64,000 nucleotides of DNA from Hypsibius dujardini. Taxonomy: Eukaryota; Tardigrada; Eutardigrada; Parachela; Hypsibiidae. Under the pieces are notes generated by a model. That model searched no databases. It was not told the origin of the DNA and saw nothing but the letters and a program-made list of their open reading frames with translations. Both the position numbers and the translations under genes were made by a program. Positions 10,814 to 22,274 of this stretch are shown in pieces (position 1 is the stretch's first letter; each line of letters starts with the position of its first letter). The stretch is from contig LRSR01008390.1 of the NCBI GenBank assembly GCA_001579985.1, positions 60,479 through 124,478 of the forward strand. Reading direction: 5' to 3'.

Positions 10814-13344
10814 TACTCACAAGGGAATTTTGCATCTCTGGAAGACGAAATGTTTCACTTTTTTTAATTTTTGTGTGTGCATATAACTTAGTTCTCAATA
10901 TTTCAATTGAAGAAAAAAAATACAAATGCCTCTTAACATTTTTTAAAAATCAAAAACCAGTCCGCGGTGGTACATAGGGGGCGCTCTCAATGTTACTGGA
11001 AATATCTTCCATTGATCGATGTGTCTGCCGACGCTATAGGCAATGGCGGCTGAAACGCCATTGATTGATCGATTTTAGTTCTTCTTTAATTTTTGCATAG
11101 AACATGCAATCGATTGTTGAGTTTTTGGTATTACTTTGGAATGATTATTACTAGACTTCAACAGCATGTTAGCATTATTCGTGAAAGTAAATACTAACCC
11201 TAGTCCCACAGCTTACGTTTTGAAAATCTATATCAATTCCAACATTTCGTTGCTTTTTTATCCAACCATGGAGATCGAAGAGATGGAGCTAGTTATCGAT
11301 CACAACGGTTTCCCTGACAACGTATCTGTCACGGAGGAGGATGTAGCGTTTCTCGACGACCGACTAGATGAAGATGAACCGTCGTCTAATGAAGTTTTCG
11401 AGCCTAGTTCTGATAAGGGAAATCTTGCTCGCGGTTCTGTATGGAATAATGCACCGAATTCGGATTACAAAAAGGAGGCGGTTGCACACTGGATGTCGGG
11501 CAAGAAAAAGCGATTGTCCGTGTCATCAGTCCGCTACTAGTTTCCAAAAGTGACCAACGAATCAATGCTGTTTAAGCAGGCAAAACAGCTTAATCCTGAC
11601 TCTCGAACGAGAAAAATACGATAGATTTTCGACATCACGAAGGCAACATACAACAAGGTTGGTTGTGCCGTCAGCTAATTCATTGATTTCAGACAGCAGA
11701 ACTCTTTATTTTTTGGCCGTGCGGTATACCTTGCTAAAGCTTGATTGAATGATTGCTCCATTTAGGCAGAATCAGAACTTGCCATCATTCACGATTCCGA
11801 TCTGACCAAACGAGCCCGTGATGCTGCTTCCAGTGCGAACCTCAGCGGTTTTCGCGTTTCAAAGAGCTGGATCAGGAAGTTCAAGAAGATCAACAATATC
11901 GTAGACCAAAAATTCACGGAATACGTCACCCGAAAAATGATGGACGACAAACCAGAGCGCTACATAGCGGCGGCGGATTTTGTAGACCACGTCAAGGGAT
12001 CGATTTCGCTCTATGGCCCGGACTGCGTTTTGAATGCGGATCAGAGCGGTTTCGAGTACGAGATTCACTCTGGCAGGTTTCTACGCACACGAGGTACGCT
12101 ATCAAATTTTACGTTAGTATCAATTTATGCCTACATCTTTGGGAATGGTTCCGCAACACAAATGTTACGGTATTATAAAATTTTATCTGTAGCTGTGCAA
12201 GGCGTTAAAAGCTAAAGCGCTCGCTCAAAATGTGTATGTTTCAGGTTTGAAAAAAGTGCGAGCCTCCGTCAAGTCCATTTCAAAGATGACTCATTCATAC
12301 ACCAATATGGTCACCATTGATGCCACGGGAAAGCTTCTCGGCCCGCTCTTCATCGTCATGCAAGAGATAACCGGTGATAAATTCGGTCCTCAAGTCCAGC
12401 AGGATCTCTTTGTGGCTCATAATATTCTGGTTACGGCATCAAATTCGGGCAAGATGAAGAAAGAACATCTGACGGTGTGGTTGGAGCAAGTGTATTTTCC
12501 GCATGTTGGCGATCGGACTGTACTGGTCATTGATTCTTGGTCCATCTATAAGAACCGGACCTTACTGGACGCTGCAAATCCAGAAGGTCGCGAGGTGCAG
12601 ATTGTAGCTGTTCCACCGAAAACTACATCGTTATGCCAACCTCTTGACGTGTATGGATTCCGTACGTGGAAGGTCCTCGTTCAAAAAATTTGGGATTGGG
12701 TAGTTCGAGACAACATCCAATGTGAATTGCAGCAACGCAACTCGATCCTGAAGCTCCAGTCTCTAGTACATAACCAGTTCAGCAGCCCACGATTCCGAGA
12801 GATGCGGAAAGTTGGTTGGTCCCACTCCGGTTATTTTGAGACGGAAGAGCATTTCGAGTTCAAAACTCCGTCTGAATTCTGTTTTGAAAGTGATGCAGCC
12901 AGGGAGAACCATCAATGCTCTGTTTTTCCGTGTGCGAAAACTCACTTCTTGACTTGTGCTTGGTGCAAAGTCACTCTCTGTGTTAATCATTTTTACCACT
13001 CTAACCACTTCTGTGACGTGATTAATTAACCTTTGTGTTTTACATTTCTTGGTAAATTAAATATCCTGTTGGTTCCGGTTGCAGTAATTTAGTAACGCCG
13101 GCAAATAAGCCAGTGCATCCGGTCGTGTCAACAAATATTTCAATCAATGCACGCGGCATGCGGTAGCATTGAGAGCGCCCCTTATGTACCACCGCAGACT
13201 GGTTTTTGATTATTAAAAAATGTTAGGAGGCATTTGTATTTTTTTTTTCAATTGAAATATTGAGAACTAAGTTCTATGCACACAACAAAATTAAAAAAAG
13301 TGAAACATTTCGTCTTCCAGAGATGCAAAATTCCCTTGTCAGTA
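10814..13344 (+). mobile_element. pogo/Tigger-like DNA transposon with long TIRs
   Basis: Terminal inverted repeats of about 180 bases bound the element. The left arm at 10814-10995 contains ACAAGGGAATTTTGCATCTC and runs to GGTACATAGGGGGCGCTCTCAATG. The right arm at 13163-13344 is its near-exact reverse complement. TA dinucleotides abut both ends, as expected for Tc1/mariner/pogo target sites. A multi-exon DDE transposase of the CENP-B/Jerky type lies inside on the plus strand. Confidence 0.9.
11268..13029 (+). pseudogene. pogo/Tigger-like DDE transposase, stops near N-terminus
   Basis: The likely start is at 11268 in a good ACCATGG context, followed by a very acidic N-terminus. The first HTH region is interrupted by TAG at 11538-11540 and another stop near 11620. 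The exon from 11766 (after a CATTTAG acceptor) encodes a CENP-B-type HTH (GFRVSKSWIRKFKK) and continues to NADQSGF, the first catalytic Asp region (about 12040). After an intron ending TTTCAG near 12243, the last exon carries VLVIDSWSIYKN (second Asp) and QPLDVYGFRTWK (third acidic residue), then a Cys/His-rich tail (CAWCKVTLCVNHFYHSNHFC) that may bind zinc. The catalytic triad appears intact, but the N-terminal stops suggest inactivity unless spliced around. Confidence 0.85.
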
Positions 13345-13888
13345 TTATACAAATGAATCACTCCCTTGTGAAGAAGGGACTGATGCACACAAGAGGAGCA
13401 ACCGCAAATGACAAATTAGAAAAATGGTTCCATGTGTTAAGTGAGCACACGCGTTGAGATTGTGCACCGCGCGACCGAGTTGTGCTTGACTCCGCATAAC
13501 TCTGAAATAACGGTATACTCGTACTGCCGTTTGCGTCTCATTCTGTGGTGGGATGATTTTTTCGCTTGAAGTACGTAGCCGTTTGTTAACATTCGTTATT
13601 CGATCAGGCACAGCTTTGACGTTTCCACATAAAAAGACCGTGAGACCAGGACTTGAAGTCAGTTCTGGGCTTTGGCGAGGAGAAACTCCATTTGCGTTGC
13701 CGATAACACATCAACGTGCATAAGTATTCATAGCGAGGACTAACTATAAACAAACTTTCGACAGTTTATATTTTTCTCAAATTTTTTCTCTGTAACTGCA
13801 AGCATTCTTGTTCAAACCCAATCATGGCATTGGACTTTGTCGAGTGTAAGGAAATGAATGGCTAAGGCGTTATTTGGTTTCCCTTCAG
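13345..13888. other. No gene recognised
   Basis: About 540 bases between the pogo right end and the SET/MYND fragment. Short frames (13345-13611 minus, 13260-13457 plus) overlap the TIR and resemble nothing known. Confidence 0.5.
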
Positions 13889-14310
13889 GCACGCGGAGTT
13901 TTATGCAACTGTCAGCTGTGTCAAATGGATCAAGCCGAACCGGAAGTCGAACGGAAGGCTCGCAACGCGTTGGTCGCCGCTGAAAGAAAACTTTTAGACC
14001 CTTACTGCAAGAGCAGCGTCATGATTATCATCCCACCGGCTGCGATTTTGAAGTCGCATCGTAGGGTCATCGAAAAACTGCAGACATCTTTTTTCATCCT
14101 TTGACAAAAATGCCGAATTGAGGACTGCCCTGTTTATCTCGTACGTTTGTCGTGCTTTGACGTTTGGGAACCAGGTGAAGTTTGTAGACTACGCGGAGAA
14201 GGCGTTCCACTCGATTGGAGTGAGCTTGAAACACCTGTTGGAGTGCTTGGATACGCGAGATGTGAATCTCTCCAAGGAAGGAAAACGTTTTACGTTACGA
14301 AAAGGGTCGC
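13889..14310 (+). pseudogene. SET/MYND-like post-SET and C-terminal fragment, copy A
   Basis: After a CCCTTCAG acceptor the reading starts ARGVLCNCQLCQMDQ, a Cys-rich post-SET motif (CxCxxC) as in SMYD-family lysine methyltransferases, then an alpha-helical C-terminus. Near 14090-14110 the frame breaks: the first frame stops at 14104, while the homologous continuation (AELRTALFISYVCRAL, then KFVDYAEKAFHS) runs from 14118. At 23590-23660 the same junction reads through a poly-Ser linker, so this copy carries a frameshift. No SET core is attached. It is the sister of 23590-23952 and of 42585-42805. Confidence 0.65.
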
Positions 14311-14945
14311 ACGTGAGGTCTCCTCTCCCCGGCATTTCAAGTCGATTTCCGGTCGATTTTAAGCAATTTGTCCAAATTAACTGTTTACCTTGATCTAGAT
14401 AGTAGTAAAAAAAATTAAATTCTGAAAATATTTATGTGGTACGCTAAGTTCTCCAGCTCCGCTCAAAGAAAGTAGAAAATTGTCTCAAGAGCTCCATTCT
14501 GGACACAAAATGATATAACTAAGATAACACAAACTAATACATAGTAAAAACAGGTACTGCGTTTTCTGCGCGCCGATGAAGCTGGAGTTGGAAATCTAAA
14601 AAAAAATCCATTATAAGATAAGCGTTATAAAACAAGCATTAATTGTGTATAATTTCACAGGGGAATTTCTAAATTCTCGAAATATTCTTCCACCGCCGTT
14701 AGTCAGTAACGTAACTATATATTGAGAGTCACATGCCACCGAACTAGAAGTGCATATAACCGGGATGGTGTCCTATGTCTGGCGACCCCGTTTTGAGTCC
14801 TGTTGCTGGCACCCTAGCTGTTTCCAGAGAGTGGGACTTTGCCTACGCATTAAGATTAACTAATTATTTATTTATGTTATTATTATTGTTATTGTTATTA
14901 TTATAATTATTACTATTATTATTAGTATTATTGATTATTTATTAA
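14311..14945 (+). repeat. Dispersed repeat R1, copy 1, with SET/MYND 3' flank
   Basis: 14311-14555 matches the 3' flank of the SET/MYND fragment at 24120-24545. From about 14560 the R1 core starts (TTTTCTGCGCGCCGATGAAG) and runs to CCTACGCATTAAGATTAA, then a TTA-rich microsatellite (14865-14945). It lacks the 5' about 440 bases present in the copies at 24.6 and 62.3 kb, consistent with a 5'-truncated retroposed repeat or a later deletion. Confidence 0.75.
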
Positions 14946-15109
14946 TTTTTGCGGTCGCAAACCCATCCCAAACTTAATTTAGAACCGATTGGCACCAATC
15001 AAATATTATTCTGGGCTCGGATTGCGGGACTATAATCTATACTGTAGCCTATGCTTGCAGATGCATACCCATATTCAGCTCCGCCCCTGCTTTCCAACAC
15101 TTATCTAGC

Positions 15110-15705
15110 TGATACCAATCGATTCTAAATTGAACTTGAGAGGCAAATATATTCAGAAAATTCTATGTTAATGAAAGAAAAGTCCCACCGAACATGAATT
15201 GCTAAATGGTGGGGATATTGGACTAAAAATGGGTGTTCAGAAATGGGACAGCATCATCACACATCCATTATCTATTAGTATAATAAAAAATAAAACTAAT
15301 TATTTATGGCATTAAAAGTAAGACTATATCAGTAGAAGTATTGTAGGTATTAGTAGTAACACATATTCTATAAAGTAATAATGCAAGTACCTATATACAG
15401 TATTACAGTACAGTACAGCGGATATCAATCGATTTTAAACTGAACTTGAGAGGCGAATATGTTCAGAAAATTTTTTGTTGATGAAGAAAAAATGGGTGTT
15501 CAAAAATTGGACACCTGCATCACACGCCTTTTATTTTTTATTATATTAAAATATAATATCAATTATTTTTAATAATAAAAGTAGGACTATAGTAGTAGAA
15601 GTATTGTAGGCATAGTAGTAGTAATACATATTTTTACAGTGTAGTACTACTAGTACTTATATGTATATATATAGTATTAAAATAGTACTGTAGTAATAAT
15701 GTTCT
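15110..15705. repeat. Kinase-unit 3' flank, present twice in tandem
   Basis: Two direct copies, about 15110-15420 and 15425-15705, share TATCAATCGATT..GAACTTGAGAGGC..., ATGGGTGTTCA, and the TAGTAGAAGTATTGTAGG / GTAGTAGTAA AT-rich tract. The same sequence lies after the 3' ends of K2 (27580-27840) and K5 (57530-57660). It is part of the duplicated kinase unit, not an independent gene. Confidence 0.7.
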
Positions 15706-15804
15706 GTGTATTCAAATATAAGAATAGGTCAGACGTTAAAAACTAATTTTGTTGGACAGCAAACGATTATCAGCTCAGCCCATATTTCACAAAGACGTGA
15801 CGTC

Positions 15805-18705
15805 TTACCCTTTGGAAAATCCGTTCCGCAATATTTCGATGGTTGGACGCTTCTTCGGATCGTTCAACAAACACTTCTTTGCAAAAGCCAACAACTCTTT
15901 CCCAATAGCCGGAATGTAAACGTTCGCGTCGACGACGGCTGTGGTTCTTAGTACATCACCACGCTGGAATGACAGGATATCGGGCAGATTTCCTCGGCAG
16001 TACATTTCGAGAACAACCGCCCCTAAACTCCAGATATCCGTGGCCCGTCCGATAGGATACTCACCTCTAGCAGGTACTGAATTCTCCCATTTTAGCAACT
16101 CTGGTGATGCGAATGCCCGGGTGCCGCGCACCTGAGAAATGACCGACTGCTGCTCGACTCTTCGGCTGACACTACAGCTGTCTACGTCACATATTTTCAG
16201 CGTTGTTTTATTCTCATCCGAGAAAACGACATTCATGCCTTTCAAATCTTTGTGCACGATGGGCGGGTTAACTTCCATGTGAAGGTAATATATCCCGCGG
16301 ATCAGCTGGTCCACGTAGTTTTTCTGCTTTTCAACCGGCAGTGCCGTTTCAGCCGCGGCCGCTTCCGTTAACGTACCACCACTGCACCATTCCATGATGA
16401 GCATGAACTGACGATCATGCTCGAAAAATCCGGTTGCGAGGTACTTGACAATATTGGGATGATCTAGTTTTAGGAGAGTCGTTTCGATTTTATAGATTTC
16501 ATCTTTGTCCAATGGGCCATGGAAGGTTTTCAATGCCAAGTATCGTTTGCCTTGTTCAACGAGGTCTGCCCCGACCGAAAAGGCATCAACTCGATGCACA
16601 ACTCCAAATCCGCCCGATTGACCAAACAATTTCTTTGAAGTGGGTAAATAACACTGAATCCCATATTCCGCACATTTGAAGTACACGCGGGCAACGTAGT
16701 TTAGTAAGGTCACAGCGGTTGGACGATCGCTTGGATTAACCTGCAGACATTGGCGAGCCAGAATCTTGAGCTCATCGGGCAAATTTTCCGGCACACGAGG
16801 TGTTAACGGATGTTCACTTTCCATAGCAGAGCGAATACTAAACTCATCGTGATCCGGCCACAAAGCCTGCCCTTGACTCGCGAAATAAATGTCCATGACC
16901 ACACACCCTAGGCTATATATGTCAGTTGGAGAGTCTGGAGGTGATCGAGTTACTTTTGGATAGTAAGTAAGCAATGCTCGAGGGTAAGCAAGCCACACCG
17001 CCATTTCTGGTGACATGAAATAAAATGATCCCTTCTGCATGTTGAATTGCTTCTTTAACGGCCTCAGGCCACGTGGCTGCTGGAATGCTCCTTCGATGTC
17101 AATAATCTTAAGGTTTTCGCCCGTGGAATCCTTCATCATGATGTTTGAAGATGTTATGTCTCCATGAACAAACTTAGCTGTATCATTTCCTTCATGCAGG
17201 TAATGAAGACCGGAAGCTACCTGAGTCGTATATTTGACAATTCGTTCGGTAGAACACTGTGTAGGGTTGCGCTTAATAAAGTCCTTCAACGTGATTCCGC
17301 TGCACCACTCCATGAGTAAGCCATAATGGCTGCCTCGAATGCTGTGATTACTTGCATAACCGATAACAATATATTGAAGAATGTTTGGATGCTCGAGTTG
17401 TAATAGGGATTTTAATTCTTCCGACCTGACATCACTTACTGATTCAAAAAAATGTCTTAACGCTTGGTTTCCGGCATGCTCCGCGATGGGGTTACCATCA
17501 TCCAAGTAAAACGCGTCCATCGTGTAAATAAATCCAAAAAACCCATGTGCCGTAAAACGGTGAGCGTAGCCAGCGGGGATACGACGAAACCCAAATTCTA
17601 AGTTGCCAAAGCAGTCCTTAAATGTGTACATAAATGTACCAGAGCTTTTATCCCCGTCATGAATTATGGCCGTTGCCGTAATTTCTTGCAGGTCAAATGT
17701 CTTCGGCATCAAGGACGCGCGGTCAGCGTATATCAGCAAAGACGCCGCAGTTGGACGGTCGTCTGGATTGACTTTAAGACAATGACCGGCTAGAACCTTC
17801 AGCTCATCTGGCATATCTTTTGGGATTTGGGGTATTAAAGGAAATCCTTCACATACGTGCCTCTGAATAGTCCCATAGTCAGATGTTTTTCCGTCGAGCC
17901 GCAGTTCCGGCTGTCTCTCTCGCACTAGATACATGTCCAAGACCACACATCCCAAGCTCCATATGTCGGTTGAAGAGCTCAAAGGTCGTCGATTTCTCTT
18001 GTCACCCCCAGGCAGCCACGGCATAATTTCTGGTGACATGAAAGAAGATTTGTCAAAAGTAAATGTCAAAATATTTACACGTTCCATTTGCTCCTCTGAC
18101 GATCTCGCAGACTTGTTCTGTATTGCGCAATCGAGATTTGCAATTTTTAGTTTTTTTCCCGTGGAGTCTTTCATCAGTATGCTTGTTGGTACTATGTATC
18201 CATGAATAAACTTCATGTTTTCATGAAGATAACGAAGACCGGAAGCCAGCTGAAACGTGTAGTCGACAAGGACATTAGTTGAGCAATACGTCTTGTTGCT
18301 CTCGATGAATTCGGTAAGTGTCTTCCCGCTGCAGAATTTCATGAGTACGCAATAATCGTCGCCAGTTGTGATACCAACGGCAAAGTACCGAATAACGTGC
18401 TCATGTGTGAGTTGTAAGAGGTTTTTTAATTCTCCAGTTCTGGCTTTGCTTGGTTTGCCTTTGTCGGGAATTTTTAATGCGTATGTTTTGGCATGGTCTT
18501 CACGGGGAACGAGATCAGGAGCCCAGTAAAACGCCTTCACATGGTAAACATCCTTCCGTCTGCCAAATGTGCAATCCAGACTGTCAGCGCTAGGACGACA
18601 AGCATTTTTCAAACCATCGCTGTCTGTGAAAACAATATCGTTTTTTCCTTTCCCGATTTCATCCATGATTCCGTCCATGGATGAATCGGATCCATGTTCA
18701 TCCAT
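15805..18705 (-). CDS. Triple-kinase-domain protein K1 (966 aa, intronless)
   Basis: This is the most complete member of the cluster, starting MDEHGSD; an in-frame stop lies a few codons upstream. Domain A (about residues 25-330) keeps the ATP lysine (K78) but has HGY for HRD (168-170) and N190 at the DFG Asp, so it is a predicted pseudokinase. Domain B (about 350-670) has Arg at the Lys position but keeps HGD (514-516), N521 and D536. Domain C (about 690-966) has a Gly-rich loop (GQSGGFG), K726, HKDLKGMN (818-825), D840 (DVD instead of DFG), GTRAFASPE and DIWSLG, closest in style to STE/MAP3K kinases. I infer that C is the catalytic unit, with A and B regulatory. No signal peptide or TM segment, so probably cytosolic. 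Substrate unknown. Confidence 0.9.
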   Translation of the reverse strand: MDEHGSDSSMDGIMDEIGKGKNDIVFTDSDGLKNACRPSADSLDCTFGRRKDVYHVKAFYWAPDLVPREDHAKTYALKIPDKGKPSKARTGELKNLLQLTHEHVIRYFAVGITTGDDYCVLMKFCSGKTLTEFIESNKTYCSTNVLVDYTFQLASGLRYLHENMKFIHGYIVPTSILMKDSTGKKLKIANLDCAIQNKSARSSEEQMERVNILTFTFDKSSFMSPEIMPWLPGGDKRNRRPLSSSTDIWSLGCVVLDMYLVRERQPELRLDGKTSDYGTIQRHVCEGFPLIPQIPKDMPDELKVLAGHCLKVNPDDRPTAASLLIYADRASLMPKTFDLQEITATAIIHDGDKSSGTFMYTFKDCFGNLEFGFRRIPAGYAHRFTAHGFFGFIYTMDAFYLDDGNPIAEHAGNQALRHFFESVSDVRSEELKSLLQLEHPNILQYIVIGYASNHSIRGSHYGLLMEWCSGITLKDFIKRNPTQCSTERIVKYTTQVASGLHYLHEGNDTAKFVHGDITSSNIMMKDSTGENLKIIDIEGAFQQPRGLRPLKKQFNMQKGSFYFMSPEMAVWLAYPRALLTYYPKVTRSPPDSPTDIYSLGCVVMDIYFASQGQALWPDHDEFSIRSAMESEHPLTPRVPENLPDELKILARQCLQVNPSDRPTAVTLLNYVARVYFKCAEYGIQCYLPTSKKLFGQSGGFGVVHRVDAFSVGADLVEQGKRYLALKTFHGPLDKDEIYKIETTLLKLDHPNIVKYLATGFFEHDRQFMLIMEWCSGGTLTEAAAAETALPVEKQKNYVDQLIRGIYYLHMEVNPPIVHKDLKGMNVVFSDENKTTLKICDVDSCSVSRRVEQQSVISQVRGTRAFASPELLKWENSVPARGEYPIGRATDIWSLGAVVLEMYCRGNLPDILSFQRGDVLRTTAVVDANVYIPAIGKELLAFAKKCLLNDPKKRPTIEILRNGFSKG

Positions 18706-19212
18706 GTAATACCACAGATCGAGAATAAATTGGTATTACAGGCAGGCAAGAATGGTACAGGAAGGAGATAAATTATTGACTGGTGTGCACAACTCCCAAT
18801 GAAGTTCGATCCAAAGAGGTTACTCCTCCCAGTTTAAGCGAACTGAGAGTGTAAGAAGCGATATGGAAGACCAGAAAGTTATTCGCAAAATTTATCACAG
18901 CAGAGCGCACTTGCTACATATTCATAGTAAACACAAAGGACGAAGTTATCCAGGCTGAAGATATGCGCAATCCTTCTCGATTCACTTGTACTCTATCTAA
19001 TTCTAACGGAAGTTGTGAGTGACAAGCACTCCATACATATCAAAGGTATTATTTTGAAGGAAATCATTTTTCTCTAATTTCATCGAGTGCAGGCGACATA
19101 CGAAAAGATTTCACACGTACGATCGAACAAATAATTCGGAATTCCGCCCTAAAATAGCGATGAAAACGGAGCATCTACTGTACGTGTCCAGAAAAGATTG
19201 TTATAAACCAAA
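18706..19212 (-). promoter_or_regulatory. Conserved upstream spacer of K1
   Basis: About 500 bases between the DnaJ stub and the K1 start recur upstream of K2, K3, K4 and K5, with shared blocks CAGAAAGTTATT, GAAGATATGCGCAATC, TTCACTTGTACTCTATCTAATT and AATCATTTTTCTCTAATTTCATCGA. It must hold the 5' UTR and probably the promoter of the kinase, but I cannot point to a specific element. Confidence 0.55.
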
Positions 19213-19300
19213 AAATCAGACTGAAGCTAATTTGTTTTAAGCCCGCGAGGGCGTATCACACGACGGCACTACTGGCGAGTTTTAGCACAACGTTTTTGGA
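19213..19300 (-). pseudogene. DNAJB12/14-like 3' stub of K1 unit
   Basis: Only the last few dozen bases of the DnaJ terminal exon remain (GAAGCTAATTTGTTTTAAGC...GCGTATCACACGACGG), matching the 3' ends at 31.62, 38.87, 50.16, 55.54 and 61.34 kb. The match stops near 19275, where unrelated sequence begins. Upstream exons are gone. Confidence 0.75.
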
Positions 19301-19317
19301 AAGTACGGTGTCATTTT

Positions 19318-19500
19318 AGTTGGGAGTTGGAGTTAAAGGAGTTGCATACGTTTTAACACAATATTAATTGGACAGCAAGTATCTGTTGAGTAGTAGGAGT
19401 TAAGGGATTGTGAAAGTTGGGAGCTGAAGGGAGTTATGGGAGTTACGGGAGGTATAGGTGTTACAGGAGTTATAGGAGTTATAGAAGTTAAGGAGTTCCA
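19318..19500 (+). repeat. GGAGTTATA-type short tandem repeat
   Basis: Imperfect 6- to 9-base units (GGAGTT, GGAGTTATA, GGAGTTACG) repeat across about 180 bases. The minus-strand frame over it encodes TPITPVTP-type repeats and is taken as an artefact. Confidence 0.75.
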
Positions 19501-19539
19501 AGTGCCTTTACATCTCCGCATCTTTTCCTGTCTTTGCCT

Positions 19540-19960
19540 GCTTGCTGCCTGCCTGCCCGTCTGTTTGTTCCCTGTCAGTCCGTCTGTCTAACTGTCCATT
19601 TCTCCGTCTGTCAGTCCTGTATGTCCGCCTCTCCGTCGGTCTGTCCATCGTCTGTCGTCTATTCACGTGTCTATCTGTCCGACTGCCCATCTATCCGCCT
19701 ACCCGTCTGTTAGTCCGTGAATCTGTACATTTGCCTGTTTGTCTGTCCCTGTCTGTCCATCTGGTTTTCTTTCCGTGTGCTTCTTCCGCTGGTGTGCTCC
19801 TTTGTCAATCTGTTTATTTCACCGTTAGTCCGTCTGTCGGTCTGTCCACTTGTATGTCCTTTGTGTCGGTATGATCCGTCGGTTTGCTTGTCTAATTGTC
19901 TGTCTATATACATGCATGTCTATCTGTCTGCCTGCCGACCAGTCTCCTTGCCTGGGTGAC
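19540..19960 (+). repeat. Degenerate CTGTCCGTCTGTC repeat tract
   Basis: About 400 bases of CTGTC/CCGTCTGT words, the strand complement of the GACAGACA arrays seen in the introns of the DnaJ and SPEN genes. Frames on both strands are open only because of the repeat and are not coding. Confidence 0.75.
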
Positions 19961-22274
19961 TATTTGCCTTGCTACTTGATCTGAATTCGTCTCTTTAGAG
20001 CCTAAAGTTTAGAATCAGAGTTTGGGCAGTAAATACTGGTAAGTATTTCAATTTATTGAATTTAATCCTAATCATGCTGATTGGACACCAGAATGAGTGA
20101 TTTAATTGGACTGGTTTAGTTATTACCGAGTAATTTCTCTCCGTGTATTTTGAATAAATCCAATTATAAAAATTTGTAGAAATTCGATGATTGATTCTTT
20201 GATTTTATACCTGAATTGCTTGGAATTAGACTGGATCAGGTGATTGATTGATCCTCGTCTTTCGATATACGCCATAATTGGTTGCTTTTTTTTATATTAT
20301 ACCAAACGTCGCTGAAATTAATTGATTTATCGTTTTCACCGCACAAATCAACACGCGGCACTATGCGCTTCCCGCAGCATCTTCTCCTGGTTCAAAATTA
20401 GCGTAAAAAAGCATCTTTTTGGGATTCTACAAAAAATGTCTATTTAAATTCAATAGAATTCGATTTAGTTTGAATCAATTTTTATGGCTCGGATTATTTT
20501 AAATCGATTTTATTCCTATTTAAAATAGGGCGTTCGGGGAATTCACATTCATTTTAATTTTCATTTAAATTGCAAGACGTTATTTAAGCAACACGACATC
20601 AGTTATGGTAGAACAATCCGATTCTGGGTTTGGTCAGATGAAAGTCGAGCGACCCGAGACTTCTGTCCCGACGACGAACTTACACTGTCCGTCCACGGTG
20701 TGATGATCGAGCCGAGAGAATCAACACCAGACCGGCCAAAATTGCTGCCCATACAGCTAGCTGAAGGAAGCAAGAACCGCGCCGCTCCATTTCACTTTTG
20801 CCCACCAAAAAGAAGGTCAGACCAAAGGGATATTTTTCGAGGGGAGAGCCGCAGTAGTGCCACGATTTACTGTACAATTAGTTTGGCATTAGGAATGGTC
20901 TCAATTTTATACATCATCTAGTCTGAACGTGAGAATTCACGTTCCCAGCGGGGAGCAAAACAATATCGAGTACGAGAACACGGAAGCCGAATGTTACACA
21001 AGGCCGTATACCATTGATGAGTTCCGGGTCCGCCTTCCGCGATTAATTTTTTGTAAGTAATAAAACCGGATGATAGAAAACCGAGACACAATATCAATTA
21101 CGTGTTCATGAGCTCCCGACTTCGCGTCGACACATCAGCAAGTGGAGACGGAGACCCAGCTGTCCAAACAACAGCTAGACGAACGTTACTCTCACGTATA
21201 TATCCGTTGGTTGGATGGCCACACTGTTTGCAAGACGTCCCTTTGTCAAATTGTTTTTCAGAGGCACAGCTTCCAGCCTTTCATCACAAGACCGGTTTTT
21301 GTTTGAGAAAGTGTCTAGCCGAAAACGTTTCTTAATATGCGGTTTTAAGCACGTTCGACACTTATTTTTGTTTCCCACTGTTAAATTAAGGTCAAAATAA
21401 GATGAAATAGTATTGGTGTGATCGTTGAAAAGTGCGCGCGGCTTTTCTTTGATGTTGCTTTTTTAACCTTTTAGTTAGTGCTTTGCAATGAAATTTTTCG
21501 TAAAAATACATTTTTTGGTTTTTCAGAAACGATCAGACGTTGCGCCATGCCTCTAAGACAATAGTAAAGGAACCCTTCCATAATAAAATGTGATACACAT
21601 TTTACGGCTTCAGTGACCCACAGATGTGTCTGTCCGGCGGCAGCACCCGCGACAGTGACGTGGTTCAAGACCCACCGCCAGGCTAAAACTTGGCCACCTA
21701 CTCACCGCATAGACCGCTTTCATTCGGACGGAGGCCAACCTCACCCTAGCCCGGATGTTAGAATTATAAACGAAAAACGGGTCTGTCTTCCCTCTTTTTC
21801 GGCGTGGCGCAGAGGATCGCCAAAGTCGCGCCGTCCTGTGCAATCATGATCAGTAGCTTCGAGTTCTTCCAAGTGCTACTTCTTTCGGAGAAATGCCGCC
21901 ATAGAGGTGGAGAAGTCACCGCCCGGGAGGAGAAGCCTGCGATTGTCAAAGACGGCTTACTGCGGCTTTGCCCAAATCGGAAGACGTTCAGTGTTTCTGC
22001 ATGTGGAAATATTGAAGTGATACGAATGGATATTGAGTTTGATCTCGCTTTTTTTGTCTTTCTTCTTTCCAGAACACAAAAGGTAGCGAAACGACAATAG
22101 TCCATATCAAATCAGCAGGGGAAATACGGAACAAAATAAAGAGACCAGGCCGCAGACTCCTTGGGAAAACAAAATCAACAGACACAAATCTCGGGAACAA
22201 GTGCGACAACCAATCCCAATCTGCGACCGTAAAATATCGACTCTCACTCGCCAACAGCAAGCGTGATACAATTT
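19961..22274. other. No recognised gene; several short open frames
   Basis: The region has AT-rich TTTAAAT-containing blocks at 20440-20600 and 22540-22640 that resemble the sub-terminal sequence of the hAT element at 4.9 kb, so it may be a decayed transposon. Frames at 20700-20921, 21102-21335 and 21804-22100 (plus) and 21764-22260 (minus) have no recognisable domain. I do not support any as a gene. Confidence 0.4.

Noticed and set aside
19508-19959. Arg/Thr/Asp-rich and Cys/Leu/Ser-rich frames on both strands
   Set aside because: Low-complexity CTGTC repeats keep the frames open; no domain and no splice context.
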